DNA of 64,000 nucleotides from an uncultured Arenicella sp. (GCA_938048185.1 CALIVT010000019.1:62001-126000), one strand, 5' to 3'; counted from the first letter of the stretch, positions 9,343-18,840 are shown. A program made the numbers and translations. The notes: generated by a model from the sequence alone, not told the origin.

Positions 9343-9428
9343 CGCTCAAGGCTTTTTTAGCTCAAGGCTGTTATTTCGCTCAAGGCTGTTATTTCGCTCA
9401 GGGCTGTTATTTCGCTCAAGGCTGTTTT
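9341..9428. repeat. 18-bp tandem repeat, five units
   Basis: Direct repeat of the unit TTCGCTCAAGGCTGTTAT. Units lie at 9357-9374 (TTAG in place of TTCG), 9375-9392, 9393-9410 (one A to G change) and 9411-9428 (last bases TT), with a shortened first unit at 9341-9356. It begins inside the T-tract of the ppiC terminator and fills about half of the gap to azlD. It is not part of a recognisable gene. Confidence 0.88.
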
Positions 9429-9465
9429 CACACTGCTCTCCTGCAACACACAGTCCAGAGCCTAA

Positions 9466-9804
9466 CTAAATCACGAAACGAATACCAAAGAACACCGCAG
9501 CGCTGGTTAGCACGACGACAATACTGGGCACGCGAAGCAAACTCAGCGCCGCCGCAACGCTTACCCCAATGAGGTAGTCGGCACCGGCGTGTGTGAAGCC
9601 CGTTTGAGTATCGACCGAAAATACGATCGGAGCCCAGATCGCCGTCAAGACTGCATACGAAGAATAGCTTAAAAAGCGCTTAACTTTCGCGCCAGGAGAG
9701 TAACGGACGAAATCCGCGAAAAAGGCGTAACGGTTAAAAAACGTAATCAACGCCATGCCGGTAATCGCCCACCACATCACAAGGTCCGCCACATCATGTT
9801 TCAC
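9466..9804 (-). CDS. azlD: AzlD family branched-chain amino-acid exporter subunit
   Basis: The small membrane subunit of an AzlCD-type exporter, which in characterised cases exports branched-chain amino acids or analogues. It has about four spans and no soluble domain. I place the start at GTG 9804, giving 112 residues, the usual AzlD size, and an 11-bp overlap with the azlC stop; an upstream in-frame TTG-type start at 9858 would add 18 residues lying wholly inside azlC. The pair is therefore translationally coupled. Substrate cannot be deduced. Confidence 0.85.
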   Translation of the reverse strand: MKHDVADLVMWWAITGMALITFFNRYAFFADFVRYSPGAKVKRFLSYSSYAVLTAIWAPIVFSVDTQTGFTHAGADYLIGVSVAAALSLLRVPSIVVVLTSAAVFFGIRFVI

Positions 9805-10504
9805 CCTCTTGACCGAGTACGTACGCTGCCAACATTCCAGCAAGCGCAGCAATAACAATATAGCTGTCGGTAAAAATAGGCTTCAGCAGGACTGACAAAC
9901 AACCACTGGCTAGCACTGCGATAAAGACTGGAAAACGTCGTAACTCACCAAACGTCATGGCGATAAAAGTCGCCGCAATGGCGAAATCTAAACCGAGCGA
10001 GTCTAGGTCCTTAAAGGTGTCGCCAATCAAAATGCCGATCAACGTGGCTACATTCCAGATCACATAAAAGCTAAAACCCGATACCAACGCGAATAGCGCC
10101 GAAAATTGACCACTGCGCTTGGTATGCGCTTCGGACACAGCAAACATCTCATCGGTCAGAATAAACGCCATGATCACCTTAAGCGACCTTGAGAGCTGCG
10201 TTACATGCTGGCGAAACACCACGGAATATAACAAGTGGCGCGAGCTAATCACGAACGTGGACGCGAATATGGCACCCAGCGGCGCCGCGCTAGCGATAAG
10301 CGTCATACCTGACAGCTGCGCCGCGCCAGCAAACACTAAAAGTGACATCAATTGCGCTTGCAACGGCGACATGCCGATCTGAATCGCCAGTGCGCCGGTT
10401 AGGATACCCCAAGGAATAACTGCAATGCACAACGGTAGCGTGTCGGCAACAGCCCGTAATGCCAAGCCGGAGGCTGAGCGAGTAGAACAATTTGAGGTTG
10501 GCAA
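9794..10504 (-). CDS. azlC: AzlC family branched-chain amino-acid exporter subunit
   Basis: The large subunit of an AzlCD exporter, 236 residues with several membrane spans. Family marks are PWGILTGALAIQIGMSPLQA, the VFAGAAQLSGM segment and FILTDEMFAVSEAH. Translation appears to start at TTG 10504, 12 bp after the HNH gene stop, and no ATG lies in frame nearby. It pairs with azlD by overlap. The family assignment is strong and the exact substrate is not known. Confidence 0.9.
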   Translation of the reverse strand: MPTSNCSTRSASGLALRAVADTLPLCIAVIPWGILTGALAIQIGMSPLQAQLMSLLVFAGAAQLSGMTLIASAAPLGAIFASTFVISSRHLLYSVVFRQHVTQLSRSLKVIMAFILTDEMFAVSEAHTKRSGQFSALFALVSGFSFYVIWNVATLIGILIGDTFKDLDSLGLDFAIAATFIAMTFGELRRFPVFIAVLASGCLSVLLKPIFTDSYIVIAALAGMLAAYVLGQEGET

Positions 10505-10516
10505 AGTCAGTTAATC

Positions 10517-11152
10517 TTATTCAAGATTATAAATTTGATCGAGCGATTGAGTTTGAACCTCCTCGACCCGTTCGCGCAATGGGCTTGTACGCGGAAAGTG
10601 TGCTTTTAGAAACTCCATTTGATCAGCCAGTACACGACGCCCACGCAGGTAAATGTACTCAGCATGGGTTGGCTTAAACGGCACCGCCAGCAATTGCATT
10701 TTTGCTTGTTCGGGGGTCCGCCCTGCTTTGAAATTATTACAACGCTTGCAGGCGGTCACCACATTGTTCCAAGCATCGACTCCATTTTGCGAGACTGGCG
10801 TAACGTGGTCGCGCGACAAATCCACTTTCTTGAATTGGTGACCACAATACATACACGTCATCCCATCACGTGAGAATAAGGTTTTGTTGGTCAACGGAGG
10901 TGTGTAGTTTGGTAAATGGTGAAACCTGCTTTGGGTCTCTGACGGTGTCGCGATGATCGAATTGACACTTATTACACTACGTTCGCCCGTCATCGAGCTG
11001 ATACCGCCATGCACTTTGTAAAGCAGATTACCGCAACTATAGAGCACTTGCCCAGCATGATAGCAACGTGCAGCCTCTTTGTAGGATACCCAGTCAAGTG
11101 GCATCCCCGCAGCGTCAGTTCGTAATACTTGTTGGCTAAAATCGTATTGCAC
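10517..11152 (-). CDS. HNH endonuclease-fold protein
   Basis: A 211-residue protein with an HNH nuclease domain in its centre: zinc-binding CMYCGH and CKRCNN pairs flank the SRDHVTPVSQNGVDAWNN core. The flanking regions (start ...QVLRTDAAGMPLDWVSYKEA, end ...EYIYLRGRRVL) resemble a chromosomal HNH family common in proteobacteria, not a homing endonuclease or McrA. Start is GTG at 11152 with GGAG eight bases upstream. It lies 12 bp before azlC on the same strand. Nuclease activity is likely from the intact motif, but the biological target is unknown. Confidence 0.85.
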   Translation of the reverse strand: MQYDFSQQVLRTDAAGMPLDWVSYKEAARCYHAGQVLYSCGNLLYKVHGGISSMTGERSVISVNSIIATPSETQSRFHHLPNYTPPLTNKTLFSRDGMTCMYCGHQFKKVDLSRDHVTPVSQNGVDAWNNVVTACKRCNNFKAGRTPEQAKMQLLAVPFKPTHAEYIYLRGRRVLADQMEFLKAHFPRTSPLRERVEEVQTQSLDQIYNLE

Positions 11153-11262
11153 GTGCTTGCTCCGATTGTTTACTAAGCGATGAATATTCTGTTTGCGTTG
11201 TCTTAAGCTGGTAGCGATGGTATTTGTGGTGTCTAATTCTATGTGTTTTTTATAACAAATTT

Positions 11263-11277
11263 ATGTCGATAGGACAT
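11263..11277. promoter_or_regulatory. Short palindrome in a divergent intergenic region
   Basis: ATGTC (11263-11267) and GACAT (11273-11277) form an inverted repeat with a five-base spacer in the 216-bp gap between the divergent HNH and DUF1272 genes. It could be an operator half-site pair or chance. No clear promoter hexamers were identified around it. Confidence 0.25.
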
Positions 11278-11368
11278 CAAGTTTTTACCCACTCGCTGTC
11301 GGCCTTTCTTTGATGCTTTGTAAAACGAAAAGTAGCTGAGAGTCAGTGCAGAACAACGGACACGAACC

Positions 11369-11677
11369 ATGCTAACACTAAAACCAAATTGTGAACGCTG
11401 CGATAAAGACCTGCCGAATCATGCCGCGGACGCCTGCATTTGCACCTATGAGTGTACCTTTTGTCGACAATGCGTCGATAGCGTATTGAAAAACGTGTGC
11501 CCAAATTGCGGAGGCGGGTTTGCGCCACGACCAATCAGGCCTAAAGTCGCACGGCGTAAGGGTGTTAGTTTAGTCGACCAACCCGCGTCAAGAGAACGGG
11601 TAATAACAAATTTCAGTGATGCTGAGATTCGCCAGTTCGTGCAAACGATTAAGCACATTCCGGCGAGCGAACGTTAG
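11369..11677 (+). CDS. DUF1272 domain-containing small zinc-binding-like protein
   Basis: A 102-residue cytoplasmic protein. The first 55 residues match DUF1272: they hold nine cysteines arranged as CERCD, CICTYECTFCRQC and CPNCGG, which would bind zinc in a treble-clef or ribbon-like fold. The remaining tail is basic then ordinary (RPIRPKVARRKG). Function is not established for the family. It is transcribed divergently from the HNH gene, and signal peptidase I follows about 85 bp later on the same strand. Confidence 0.86.
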   Translation: MLTLKPNCERCDKDLPNHAADACICTYECTFCRQCVDSVLKNVCPNCGGGFAPRPIRPKVARRKGVSLVDQPASRERVITNFSDAEIRQFVQTIKHIPASER

Positions 11678-11762
11678 TAATTAATAGCGATTAATATTCA
11701 GTACTGATACCCGGCTGGCTGCTAAGCTATTGATCATTAATCACTGCAAAGTCGAGCTAATC

Positions 11763-12434
11763 ATGAGCGAGCCGTTAAAAAAAATTCTGCGTGAAAACAA
11801 AGGCATTCTGGTCTTTCTCGCTTTAATGATGGTATTCAGAAGCAGTTTTGCCGACTGGAACCACGTACCCACCGGCTCGATGAAACCCACCATTTTAGAA
11901 GGCGATCAAATAATAATAAACAAGTTGGCGTACGACTTACATTTGCCATTCTCAGGGTTGTCGTTGGCAAAGCTAGGCGACCCACAGCGTGGCGATATTG
12001 TCATATTCAACTCAAAAGTGTCTAAACAACGATTAGTTAAACGGGTCATCGGCATCCCCGGTGACTCGGTCGCGATGCACAACAATATGTTAACGGTTAA
12101 TGGCCAACGCCTAGACTATTCAATGGTCGAGACAACCGGAATGTCGCAAGACCTTCAACAACACTCGCAAGACCTTAGAGAACAATTATTCGATTATTCG
12201 TATCTAGTGCGCGTTGCTAACAACCCGAGTATTGCTTCAAGCTTTGGCACAACACGTGTGCCCAACGGGATGTATTTGGTATTGGGAGACAACCGGGACA
12301 ACAGCGTCGATTCGCGATTCATCGGTTTTGTGCCGAGAAATGAAATAATCGGTCGCAGTCGCAAGGTTGCCTTTTCGCTCAATTATGAAAATTATCACCT
12401 GCCTCGCAGAGACCGGTTTGCGAAACCACTTTAA
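11763..12434 (+). CDS. lepB: Signal peptidase I
   Basis: Membrane-bound serine protease (S26) that removes signal peptides from exported proteins. Using the ATG at 11763 the protein has 223 residues; an ATG at 11730 would add 11. One hydrophobic span near residues 13-25 precedes the catalytic S39 in the motif VPTGSMKPT. The general-base lysine is K93 in LVKRVIGIPGD, and the LGDNRDNSVDSRFIGFVP box is intact near the C terminus. It is shorter than E. coli LepB and has one amino-terminal span. It may be a second signal peptidase, since the usual lepA-lepB neighbourhood is absent. Confidence 0.92.
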   Translation: MSEPLKKILRENKGILVFLALMMVFRSSFADWNHVPTGSMKPTILEGDQIIINKLAYDLHLPFSGLSLAKLGDPQRGDIVIFNSKVSKQRLVKRVIGIPGDSVAMHNNMLTVNGQRLDYSMVETTGMSQDLQQHSQDLREQLFDYSYLVRVANNPSIASSFGTTRVPNGMYLVLGDNRDNSVDSRFIGFVPRNEIIGRSRKVAFSLNYENYHLPRRDRFAKPL

Positions 12435-12501
12435 GGTCAAGCATTCATCCAATCGTGAATAAACAGCGTTACTTAGCGCTGGCCTGACTTAAAAGCCCGA
12501 C

Positions 12502-13485
12502 TTAACGAGTCTCGGCCTCACGCACAAACTCTTTATAGAGCTTATCTTGCAAACTGGTGTCGTTGTAAGCCTTGACGGCCTGATCAACGACGCTACGTTT
12601 CAGGTGCGACGCGAACAATTGAATGAATTCGTATACGTACTCTCTAAGCACCGCGTTTTTGCGAATCGCGAGGCTAGTAACACTGGTATCAAATAAATGC
12701 CCAGCATCCAGCACCGCTAAATCTTGGTCTTGAGTTTTATCGTAGGCCATACGCGCGCAAATACCAATACCCATATCATTGCGGACATAGGTTTTAATCA
12801 CCTCAGCGTCGGCCGCCATGAGCACGACGTTTAATTCCAGGTTATCTTTCGAGAACGCCCGGTTTATCACCGATCGATCAGCCACACCAAAGGTGTAGGT
12901 AATAATGGGATGCTTCGCAATCGCGGCCAGTGTCAGTTCGGCCTCTTTAACCAGTTCATGTCCTTTGGGTACTATGATGCATCGGTTCCAACGATAACAA
13001 GGCAGTAGGATAAGATTATCGAACAATTCTAGGGCCTCGGTGGCAATACCAATATCAGCTTGACCAGAGTCTGTCAGGCTAGCGATTTGCTCAGGGGTGC
13101 CCTGATTTATTTGCAACTGCACTTTAGGGTAGCGTTTACGAAATTCGCTGATAACCGGGGGCAACACGTAACGCGCTTGTGTATGAGTCGTTGCAATCGA
13201 CAACATACCCGAATCTGGGTGGCTAAAATCTTCGGCAATGCGTTTAACATTGTGGGCTTCGTTCAGAATCAGCTCAAAGCGTTCAATCAACAGCTCACCT
13301 TCGGGCGTCAACCCGTTAATGTGCTTACCGCTTCGCTCAAAAATCGTGATGCCCAGCTCTTCTTCTAGCCGCTTAATTTGACTGCTTACGCCGGGTTGTG
13401 ACGTAAACAGCTTTTCGGCCGCTGCCGTCACATTCATGCCATTTTTAACGACTTCAGTAACGTATTGTAGTTGTCTTAATTTCAT
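12502..13485 (-). CDS. cysB: LysR-family transcriptional regulator CysB
   Basis: Master activator of sulfate assimilation and cysteine synthesis, binding N-acetylserine or O-acetylserine in enterics. The 327-residue length and the start MKLRQLQYVTEVVKNGMNV with the helix-turn-helix AAEKLFTSQPGVSSQIKRLE are almost diagnostic for CysB. The effector domain carries the ATTHTQARYVLPPV segment. It stands alone on the minus strand, with no cys genes adjacent. The 213-bp gap upstream is where autoregulatory CysB sites would be expected. Confidence 0.94.
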   Translation of the reverse strand: MKLRQLQYVTEVVKNGMNVTAAAEKLFTSQPGVSSQIKRLEEELGITIFERSGKHINGLTPEGELLIERFELILNEAHNVKRIAEDFSHPDSGMLSIATTHTQARYVLPPVISEFRKRYPKVQLQINQGTPEQIASLTDSGQADIGIATEALELFDNLILLPCYRWNRCIIVPKGHELVKEAELTLAAIAKHPIITYTFGVADRSVINRAFSKDNLELNVVLMAADAEVIKTYVRNDMGIGICARMAYDKTQDQDLAVLDAGHLFDTSVTSLAIRKNAVLREYVYEFIQLFASHLKRSVVDQAVKAYNDTSLQDKLYKEFVREAETR

Positions 13486-13698
13486 TGTTGAATGTAAACG
13501 TGTTAGGTAGGGCTAAATATTGATCAGATTAAGCCAGCATGTTCTATGTTCTGATAGTTTAAGCTAAAGACGTTTTGATAGTAACGCTAAACACATTGCT
13601 ATCTAATGAGCCTCTGACGAGCAAAAAGCGGGTTATCACACTATCAAGGCTTTTCAACCGGCAGCCTAAAGACTCGAGCACCGACCTAAAGTTAAGGT

Positions 13699-14679
13699 TT
13701 AGCTTTTAAAACAATGGTCTGGAATAGAAAACTCACTGTCGAGCGACCCGTTCTGCTGATATCGATCGCAGTTGGCCATGTAGTTTTTAGTTGTTAGTGG
13801 CATTGGCACACGAACGCCACTGAGATAACTGATTACATCCTTACCCATGTGTAACAAGCGCATGCCGTCCTCCCAGTAACGTATTCGATCTTCTTGGCTA
13901 CTCAATCCACACGGCTTAAAGCTAGCAATCGCTTCTTTAGCCGCAACATAACGCGGCCACACCTCGTAGATAACCTCATCTCGACGCATGGTTTCAACCT
14001 CGGTTTTTGAAGCTTCGCGCAACTCTTCTAACATTGGCAGCACGCCATCAAAACCGTCGACGTCGACAAACACCGAAACCATTCGGTCAACGATTTTATC
14101 GATCGCAGCAAAGGTTTGCGCAAGTTTGATATAACGGCTTTCAAAAAAGCGATCCATTGGGTAGGAAAATGCCTTGAATGGCTCACCCCACAATTCGTCT
14201 ACACCCTCTTCGCCACTGAAATGCTTTACCTGCTTGCCAAGCTCCAGTGCCTCAACAAAGCAAGCTTCGCATTGCTGCATTAGAGGGTTTGTGTCATCAA
14301 CACTAATACCCTTGTCTTCTAACTCAACCACGCTTGAGAAGATATCGGTAGCACGGTTAAACAATGAGCCCGCCAACATCGCGGCCTTTACCCGCTTGCG
14401 CGCTGGATCAGTCTCTTCCTGGTAGTACTTACGAGCAATTTCCAAGCGCCAGCCAGGCGAATTTATACCCTGCTCTGTATGGTGAAAAACGCGCCGACGC
14501 AAAGAAAAGATAAGTGCCTTTTTCTCGGCCATGGTATTGGCGGGTGGCGCGTAATAGCGAATCCAATAACCGTCGATATGAATACAAATTTTGCCGTCGC
14601 ATTCACGCACGACACCATTTTCAAGCGTTTGGGGGGATTCCACTTGGCGTTCAATTGGGTTTGAGGTTGAAGACGACAC
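13699..14679 (-). CDS. Conserved-looking cytoplasmic protein, unrecognised (326 aa)
   Basis: A soluble, mostly helical 326-residue protein with no signal peptide or membrane span. The N-terminal part has a beta-like stretch (CDGKICIHIDGYWIRYYAPP), followed by charged helices around RRRVFHHTEQGINSP and KYYQEETDPARKRVKAA. Cysteines are scattered and do not form a zinc motif. GTG at 14679 is the apparent start. It lies 64 bp downstream of nqrM on the same strand and so may sit at the tail of the nqr transcript. I do not recognise the family and assign no function. Confidence 0.65.
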   Translation of the reverse strand: MSSSTSNPIERQVESPQTLENGVVRECDGKICIHIDGYWIRYYAPPANTMAEKKALIFSLRRRVFHHTEQGINSPGWRLEIARKYYQEETDPARKRVKAAMLAGSLFNRATDIFSSVVELEDKGISVDDTNPLMQQCEACFVEALELGKQVKHFSGEEGVDELWGEPFKAFSYPMDRFFESRYIKLAQTFAAIDKIVDRMVSVFVDVDGFDGVLPMLEELREASKTEVETMRRDEVIYEVWPRYVAAKEAIASFKPCGLSSQEDRIRYWEDGMRLLHMGKDVISYLSGVRVPMPLTTKNYMANCDRYQQNGSLDSEFSIPDHCFKS

Positions 14680-14743
14680 GTGAAATTCGATTGATTGATT
14701 CGTGTCTATTTGCTTGCTGCTAAACTATCTTTATGAATACGAG

Positions 14744-14974
14744 CTAGCTATTCAGCTCGTTAATTAACGCCTTGCGTTGTAGTTGACGCTCCATCTTTTT
14801 ACGCCGCGAACACGCTTTTTTACCTTCACATATATCGCAAGCTCCTTTTAAGCCTTCAATATCGTTGAGGCCACCACAACTCCCTTTAATGGCGCGATTG
14901 CTTACAATTACACCGACGGCCATGCCAACCATCACCAGTAGAAAAACACCGAAGGTAACAAAAAATAAATTCAT
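14744..14974 (-). CDS. nqrM: Na+-NQR maturation factor NqrM
   Basis: A 76-residue protein with one N-terminal membrane span (FGVFLLVMVGMAVGVIVSN) and four cysteines, C33, C46, C49 and C55, in the pattern SCGG...CDICEGKKAC. NqrM (DUF539) is needed for assembly of the Na+-NQR complex in Vibrio, where it is thought to supply iron to the NqrD-NqrE site. Its place immediately after apbE and the nqr operon matches that role. Confidence 0.93.
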   Translation of the reverse strand: MNLFFVTFGVFLLVMVGMAVGVIVSNRAIKGSCGGLNDIEGLKGACDICEGKKACSRRKKMERQLQRKALINELNS

Positions 14975-15141
14975 TCTACTAATTCGCTGCAGCGCTAATC
15001 TTCAATTGTTTGGCCTTTACGAACAAACTCAGGCAAATTATCTCAGCGATTCCAAAGTTAATTACTCTATTACAAATAGACCGTAGCAGGTCCGAGTCAA
15101 TGACAGTAATGTAGTAACAGCATAGTCATTGTGCAAGCTAT

Positions 15142-16245
15142 TTATTGCAAATTGACACTAAATTTCTTGGTTATCTTGGTCTCATACTCGCCATCTCGCT
15201 GACTGCGAATAACTAGATAGGCAGCTAAATCGTTGTCTAAGGCGAATTCCCAGGCGCGCTCTTCGTCCATCGCGAGTAACGCTGTAGCCAGTGCGTCGGC
15301 GGTGCTGGCCGAGTCACTTATTACGCTGACCAATGCCAATTTATGATAAACCGGGCTCAAGGTTTTCGGGTCAATGGTATGTGAGAACTGCTGGCCATCA
15401 ATCACCAGGTAGTTGCGATAGTCGCCCGACGTCGCAATCGCTTGATTGTTGAGATGAACAATACGCTGAATTCCACCAGTAATATGTGGTTTTTCAATCC
15501 CAACACGCCATCGTTGTCTGTCGAGTGCGCGCCCGGATGCGCGCAGCTCGCCGCCAATATTTACGAGGTAGTTGGTAATGCCGCGCTGATTCAGCGTCTC
15601 GGCGACTTTATCTACCGCATAGCCTTTAGCGATAGCCGACAAGTTAACCTCTACCTCATCCACCTGCTTAGACATCACATTTTTATCCAATGCGAGCTTT
15701 TCGTAGCCGACACTGGCTCGCAAATCATCTATGTGCTGCGCACTTGGCCGTTTGGTAATCGTGCCATTAGGTCCAAAACCCCAAGCGTCTATCGCCTTGG
15801 CAAGAGTAACGTCAAAGGTGCCCTCGCTTAGCTTGCTAATACTCAAGGCTTCATGCATAACGCGCGCAAAGTCCACCGATAAGGTTTGTTTTTTACCCGC
15901 TCCGAGTCGGTTAAAGCGACTCAGCTCGGAGTCAGGTAAATAGTTCGACATACTCGTGTTCACCTCTTCCATGGCATTTAAGATCGAGGCTTTCAGCGCC
16001 TCGAGCTCCGTGTTAGCGTAGTTTTCATCAACGACTAACGTGACTCGAAACTCAGTGCCCATCATTGGGCCGGTAAACACGAGTTGGTTTTGGCTAGACT
16101 GACGCGCCTCGCATCCGACCAAAGCAAGACCGAGCGCTAACGCGGCAAACCGCGCAATAATCAGCACATGCAAAAACAGCGAGCTAAGCTCGCTGTTTTT
16201 CAACCTTATGTTTCGCTTACACGCACCTACACTCAGCCTACTCAT
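15142..16245 (-). CDS. apbE: FAD:protein FMN transferase (ApbE lipoprotein)
   Basis: Covalently attaches FMN to threonine residues of NqrB and NqrC, using FAD, on the periplasmic side. The N terminus has a hydrophobic segment ending in a lipobox-like ALVGC, so it is probably a lipoprotein. Core motifs are GPMMGTEFRVTL, FDVTLAKAIDAWGFGP, NIGGELRASG and TADALATALLAM. It follows nqrF after 65 bp that contain a small tandem repeat. The 367 residues include a longer than usual N-region of about 30 residues before the hydrophobic part. Confidence 0.94.
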   Translation of the reverse strand: MSRLSVGACKRNIRLKNSELSSLFLHVLIIARFAALALGLALVGCEARQSSQNQLVFTGPMMGTEFRVTLVVDENYANTELEALKASILNAMEEVNTSMSNYLPDSELSRFNRLGAGKKQTLSVDFARVMHEALSISKLSEGTFDVTLAKAIDAWGFGPNGTITKRPSAQHIDDLRASVGYEKLALDKNVMSKQVDEVEVNLSAIAKGYAVDKVAETLNQRGITNYLVNIGGELRASGRALDRQRWRVGIEKPHITGGIQRIVHLNNQAIATSGDYRNYLVIDGQQFSHTIDPKTLSPVYHKLALVSVISDSASTADALATALLAMDEERAWEFALDNDLAAYLVIRSQRDGEYETKITKKFSVNLQ

Positions 16246-16260
16246 ACTTAACCACAGAAG

Positions 16261-16323
16261 CCCTTAGCCAACAAAGCCTTTAGCCACCAAAGCCCTTGCC
16301 AAAAACACCTTTAGCCACCAAAG
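16261..16323. repeat. 16-bp tandem repeat overlapping the nqrF stop codon
   Basis: CCTTTAGCCACCAAAG occurs identically at 16308-16323 and 16277-16292, with a near copy (CCCTTAGCCAACAAAG) at 16261-16276 and a degenerate 15-base unit at 16293-16307 between them. The first copy, read on the minus strand, contains the last codons and the TAA stop of nqrF (16311-16313). The remaining copies fill the nqrF-apbE gap. Confidence 0.88.
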
Positions 16324-17531
16324 TCATCCAGCATGATGTTTTCATCTTCCACACCGAGATCATGCAACATGTTGATTACTGCCTGATTCATCATTGGTGG
16401 GCCGCACATATAAAACTCACAGTCTTCAGGCGCCTCGTGGTCTTTTAGGTAATTTTCAAGCAACACATTGTGAATAAAACCGGTATCACCGTCCCAGTCG
16501 TCCTCAGGCTGAGGGTCAGAAAGTGCCACATGCCATTCAAAATTGTCGTGATCAGCGGCTAGGCGGTCAAAATCTTCTACGTAAAACATCTCGCGCTTAC
16601 TGCGTGCACCGTACCAAAAGGTCATTTTACGATCAGTATTGATGCGCTCCAGCTGATCAAAAATATGCGATCGCATTGGAGCCATGCCTGCACCCCCGCC
16701 GACAAACACCATCTCGGCGTCGGTTTTTTTAGCAAAAAACTCACCGAACGGACCCGATATAGTGACCTCATCTCCTTCTTTTAGATTAAAGATGTAGGAC
16801 GACATTTGTCCTGGCGGCAAACCCTCAGTGCGCGGCGGCGGAGATGCGATGCGCACGTTAAGCATAATAATGCCCTTCTCTTCCGGGTAGTTCGCCATTG
16901 AATACGCGCGCACAACGGTTTCTTTAACCACCGATTTAAACTGCCAAATATTGAAGTGGTCCCAGTCAGGCTTATACTCGTCTTCTACCGCGAAGTCAGT
17001 GTAATTGACCTCGTGCGGCGGACATTCAATTTGTATGTAACCACCGGCGCGAAAGTCAACGTTCTCGCCCGCAGGCAATTCAAGCACTAATTCTTTAATA
17101 AAGGTCGCGACATTGTCATTCGAGCGAACTTTACAGCGCCATTGTTTGACACCGAACACCTCCTCAGGGACTTCGATTTTCATATCTTGTTTAACCGCGA
17201 CTTGGCATGACAAACGGTCGCCACAACTCGCCTCGCGCTTAGTAATATGAGTTTCTTCGGTGGGCAAAATTGACCCACCGCCCTCGTGAATCTTAACGCG
17301 ACACTGCGCACAGGTTCCGCCACCACCGCATGCCGACGGCACAAATAGGCCGTTTTCGGCCAGCACACCGAGCAACTTACCACCCGCGGGAACCTCTATA
17401 TCTTTCTCGCCATTGATTGAAATTTTGACATTACCCGTGGCAACCAGTTTGCTTTTGGCAAACAGAATAATGGTCACTAGAGCCAAAACAATGGCGGTGA
17501 AAAAACCAACGCCTAATCCAATTTCTAACAT
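16311..17531 (-). CDS. nqrF: Na+-translocating NADH:quinone reductase subunit F
   Basis: Electron-input subunit of Na+-NQR: NADH to FAD to a 2Fe-2S cluster. It has one N-terminal span, then a ferredoxin domain with cluster cysteines C68, C74, C77 and C109 (spacing as in Vibrio NqrF), then an FAD/NAD reductase module with RAYSMANYP (flavin) and [12 protein letters not shown] (nucleotide). The protein ends with MLDDFGG, and the DNA of that end is repeated downstream. Length 406 residues is standard. It is the last structural gene of the nqr operon. Confidence 0.97.
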   Translation of the reverse strand: MLEIGLGVGFFTAIVLALVTIILFAKSKLVATGNVKISINGEKDIEVPAGGKLLGVLAENGLFVPSACGGGGTCAQCRVKIHEGGGSILPTEETHITKREASCGDRLSCQVAVKQDMKIEVPEEVFGVKQWRCKVRSNDNVATFIKELVLELPAGENVDFRAGGYIQIECPPHEVNYTDFAVEDEYKPDWDHFNIWQFKSVVKETVVRAYSMANYPEEKGIIMLNVRIASPPPRTEGLPPGQMSSYIFNLKEGDEVTISGPFGEFFAKKTDAEMVFVGGGAGMAPMRSHIFDQLERINTDRKMTFWYGARSKREMFYVEDFDRLAADHDNFEWHVALSDPQPEDDWDGDTGFIHNVLLENYLKDHEAPEDCEFYMCGPPMMNQAVINMLHDLGVEDENIMLDDFGG

Positions 17532-17551
17532 GGTTTAGTTACCTCTATTAA

Positions 17552-18157
17552 TTACAGTTGAATGCCGGAGAACGCAAGAAAACCTAACGCCATCAAGCCT
17601 ACCGTAATGAACGTGATGCCCAAGCCTTCAAGGCCGTCAGGGACGTCACTGTATTTCAATTTTTCACGAATGCCCGCAAGCGCAACAATAGCCATTGCCC
17701 AACCAATGCCTGCGCCCGCGCCATAAACCACACTTTCAGAAAAAGTATAATCACGTTCAACCATCAACAAAGATGCGCCTAAAATTGCGCAGTTAACCGT
17801 AATCAATGGCAAAAAGATACCCAAGGCGTTGTACAGGGCTGGCATAAAACGGTCTAACACCATTTCAAGTATTTGCACCAAGGCGGCAATAACTCCAATG
17901 TAGCTAATCAGGCCAAGAAAGCTTAGGTCTACGTTCGGCAAACCAGCCCATGCTAGCGCACCCTCTTGTAAAAAGTTTTGATAGATTAAATTATTAATCG
18001 GCACCGTAATCGCCAACACGACAAAAACGGCGCAACCCAGACCAAAAGCAGTCTCAATTTTTTTCGACACCGCTAGGAATGTGCACATTCCCAGAAAAAA
18101 TGAGAGCGCTAAATTCTCAATAAATATGGCCTTAACGGCTAAACTGACGAGATCCAT
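17552..18157 (-). CDS. nqrE: Na+-NQR subunit E
   Basis: Integral membrane subunit with six spans that, with NqrD, forms an inverted-topology pair holding an iron or 2Fe-2S centre in the membrane. The motif [19 protein letters not shown] near the start carries one of the conserved cysteines, and [13 protein letters not shown] carries the other. The ATG shares its A with the nqrD stop (TAATG), so translation is coupled. 201 residues is the usual length. Confidence 0.97.
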   Translation of the reverse strand: MDLVSLAVKAIFIENLALSFFLGMCTFLAVSKKIETAFGLGCAVFVVLAITVPINNLIYQNFLQEGALAWAGLPNVDLSFLGLISYIGVIAALVQILEMVLDRFMPALYNALGIFLPLITVNCAILGASLLMVERDYTFSESVVYGAGAGIGWAMAIVALAGIREKLKYSDVPDGLEGLGITFITVGLMALGFLAFSGIQL

Positions 18158-18837
18158 TAGTGCGAACCTCCGGTTCCATGCGCTGGCGCATTATGTGCAT
18201 TCTGCATTTCAAAATCGGGTTTCTCAACCTGCTCAGGTTTGTACGAACGAATCGCCCAAATAGTAAGACCAATAATAATAAAAGCACTCGGTGACATTAG
18301 CATCAAGCCGTTGGGCACGTACCAGCCGCCATCAGCCACATGTGGCAAAATTTGATAGCCCAGTAGCGAGCCCGACCCAAATAATTCGCGCACCGTGCCA
18401 ACAATAATAAGAATCAAGCTATAGCCTAAACCGTTACCAATACCATCTAAGAACGAGTTCCACGGTCCGTTCTTCATTGCGTAGGCCTCTGCGCGGCCCA
18501 TCACAATACAGTTAGTGATAATCAAACCGACGAAAACTGCGAGAGTTTTACTTACTTCGTAGGCATAGGCCTTCAAAATTTGGTCAACAACAATAACCAA
18601 GGAGGCGATAATCGTCATCTGTACGATGATGCGAATACTCGATGGTACGTGGTTGCGAATCAAACTTATCGAAAGGTTCGAAAACGCAGTAACGCTGGTC
18701 AACGCCAAACACATAATCAACGAGGTTGATAATTGCGAGGTGACTGCTAACGCCGAACAAATACCGAGTATTTGCAGCGCGATCGGATTGTTTGAAACTA
18801 AGGGTTCAAACAGTGCTTTTTTTGCTTCGCTTGCCAT
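18157..18837 (-). CDS. nqrD: Na+-NQR subunit D
   Basis: Membrane subunit related to RnfE/NqrE, with six spans and the paired conserved cysteine segments around [16 protein letters not shown] and [19 protein letters not shown]. It contributes to the intramembrane iron-sulfur site and the sodium path of the complex. It has 226 residues and a slightly extended His-rich C terminus (AHGTGGSH). It is placed between nqrC and nqrE with almost no spacing. Confidence 0.97.
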   Translation of the reverse strand: MASEAKKALFEPLVSNNPIALQILGICSALAVTSQLSTSLIMCLALTSVTAFSNLSISLIRNHVPSSIRIIVQMTIIASLVIVVDQILKAYAYEVSKTLAVFVGLIITNCIVMGRAEAYAMKNGPWNSFLDGIGNGLGYSLILIIVGTVRELFGSGSLLGYQILPHVADGGWYVPNGLMLMSPSAFIIIGLTIWAIRSYKPEQVEKPDFEMQNAHNAPAHGTGGSH

Positions 18838-18840
18838 AAT

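Noticed and set aside
9341-9428. Short CRISPR-like array
   Set aside because: Units are contiguous with no spacers and no cas genes lie nearby.
10517-11152. HNH gene as part of a mobile element, homing endonuclease or defence system
   Set aside because: No intron, intein, restriction partner or transposase is near, and the form resembles a common chromosomal HNH family.
15442-15831. 129-residue plus-strand frame inside apbE
   Set aside because: Fully antisense to a clear ApbE gene; translation shows no known family.
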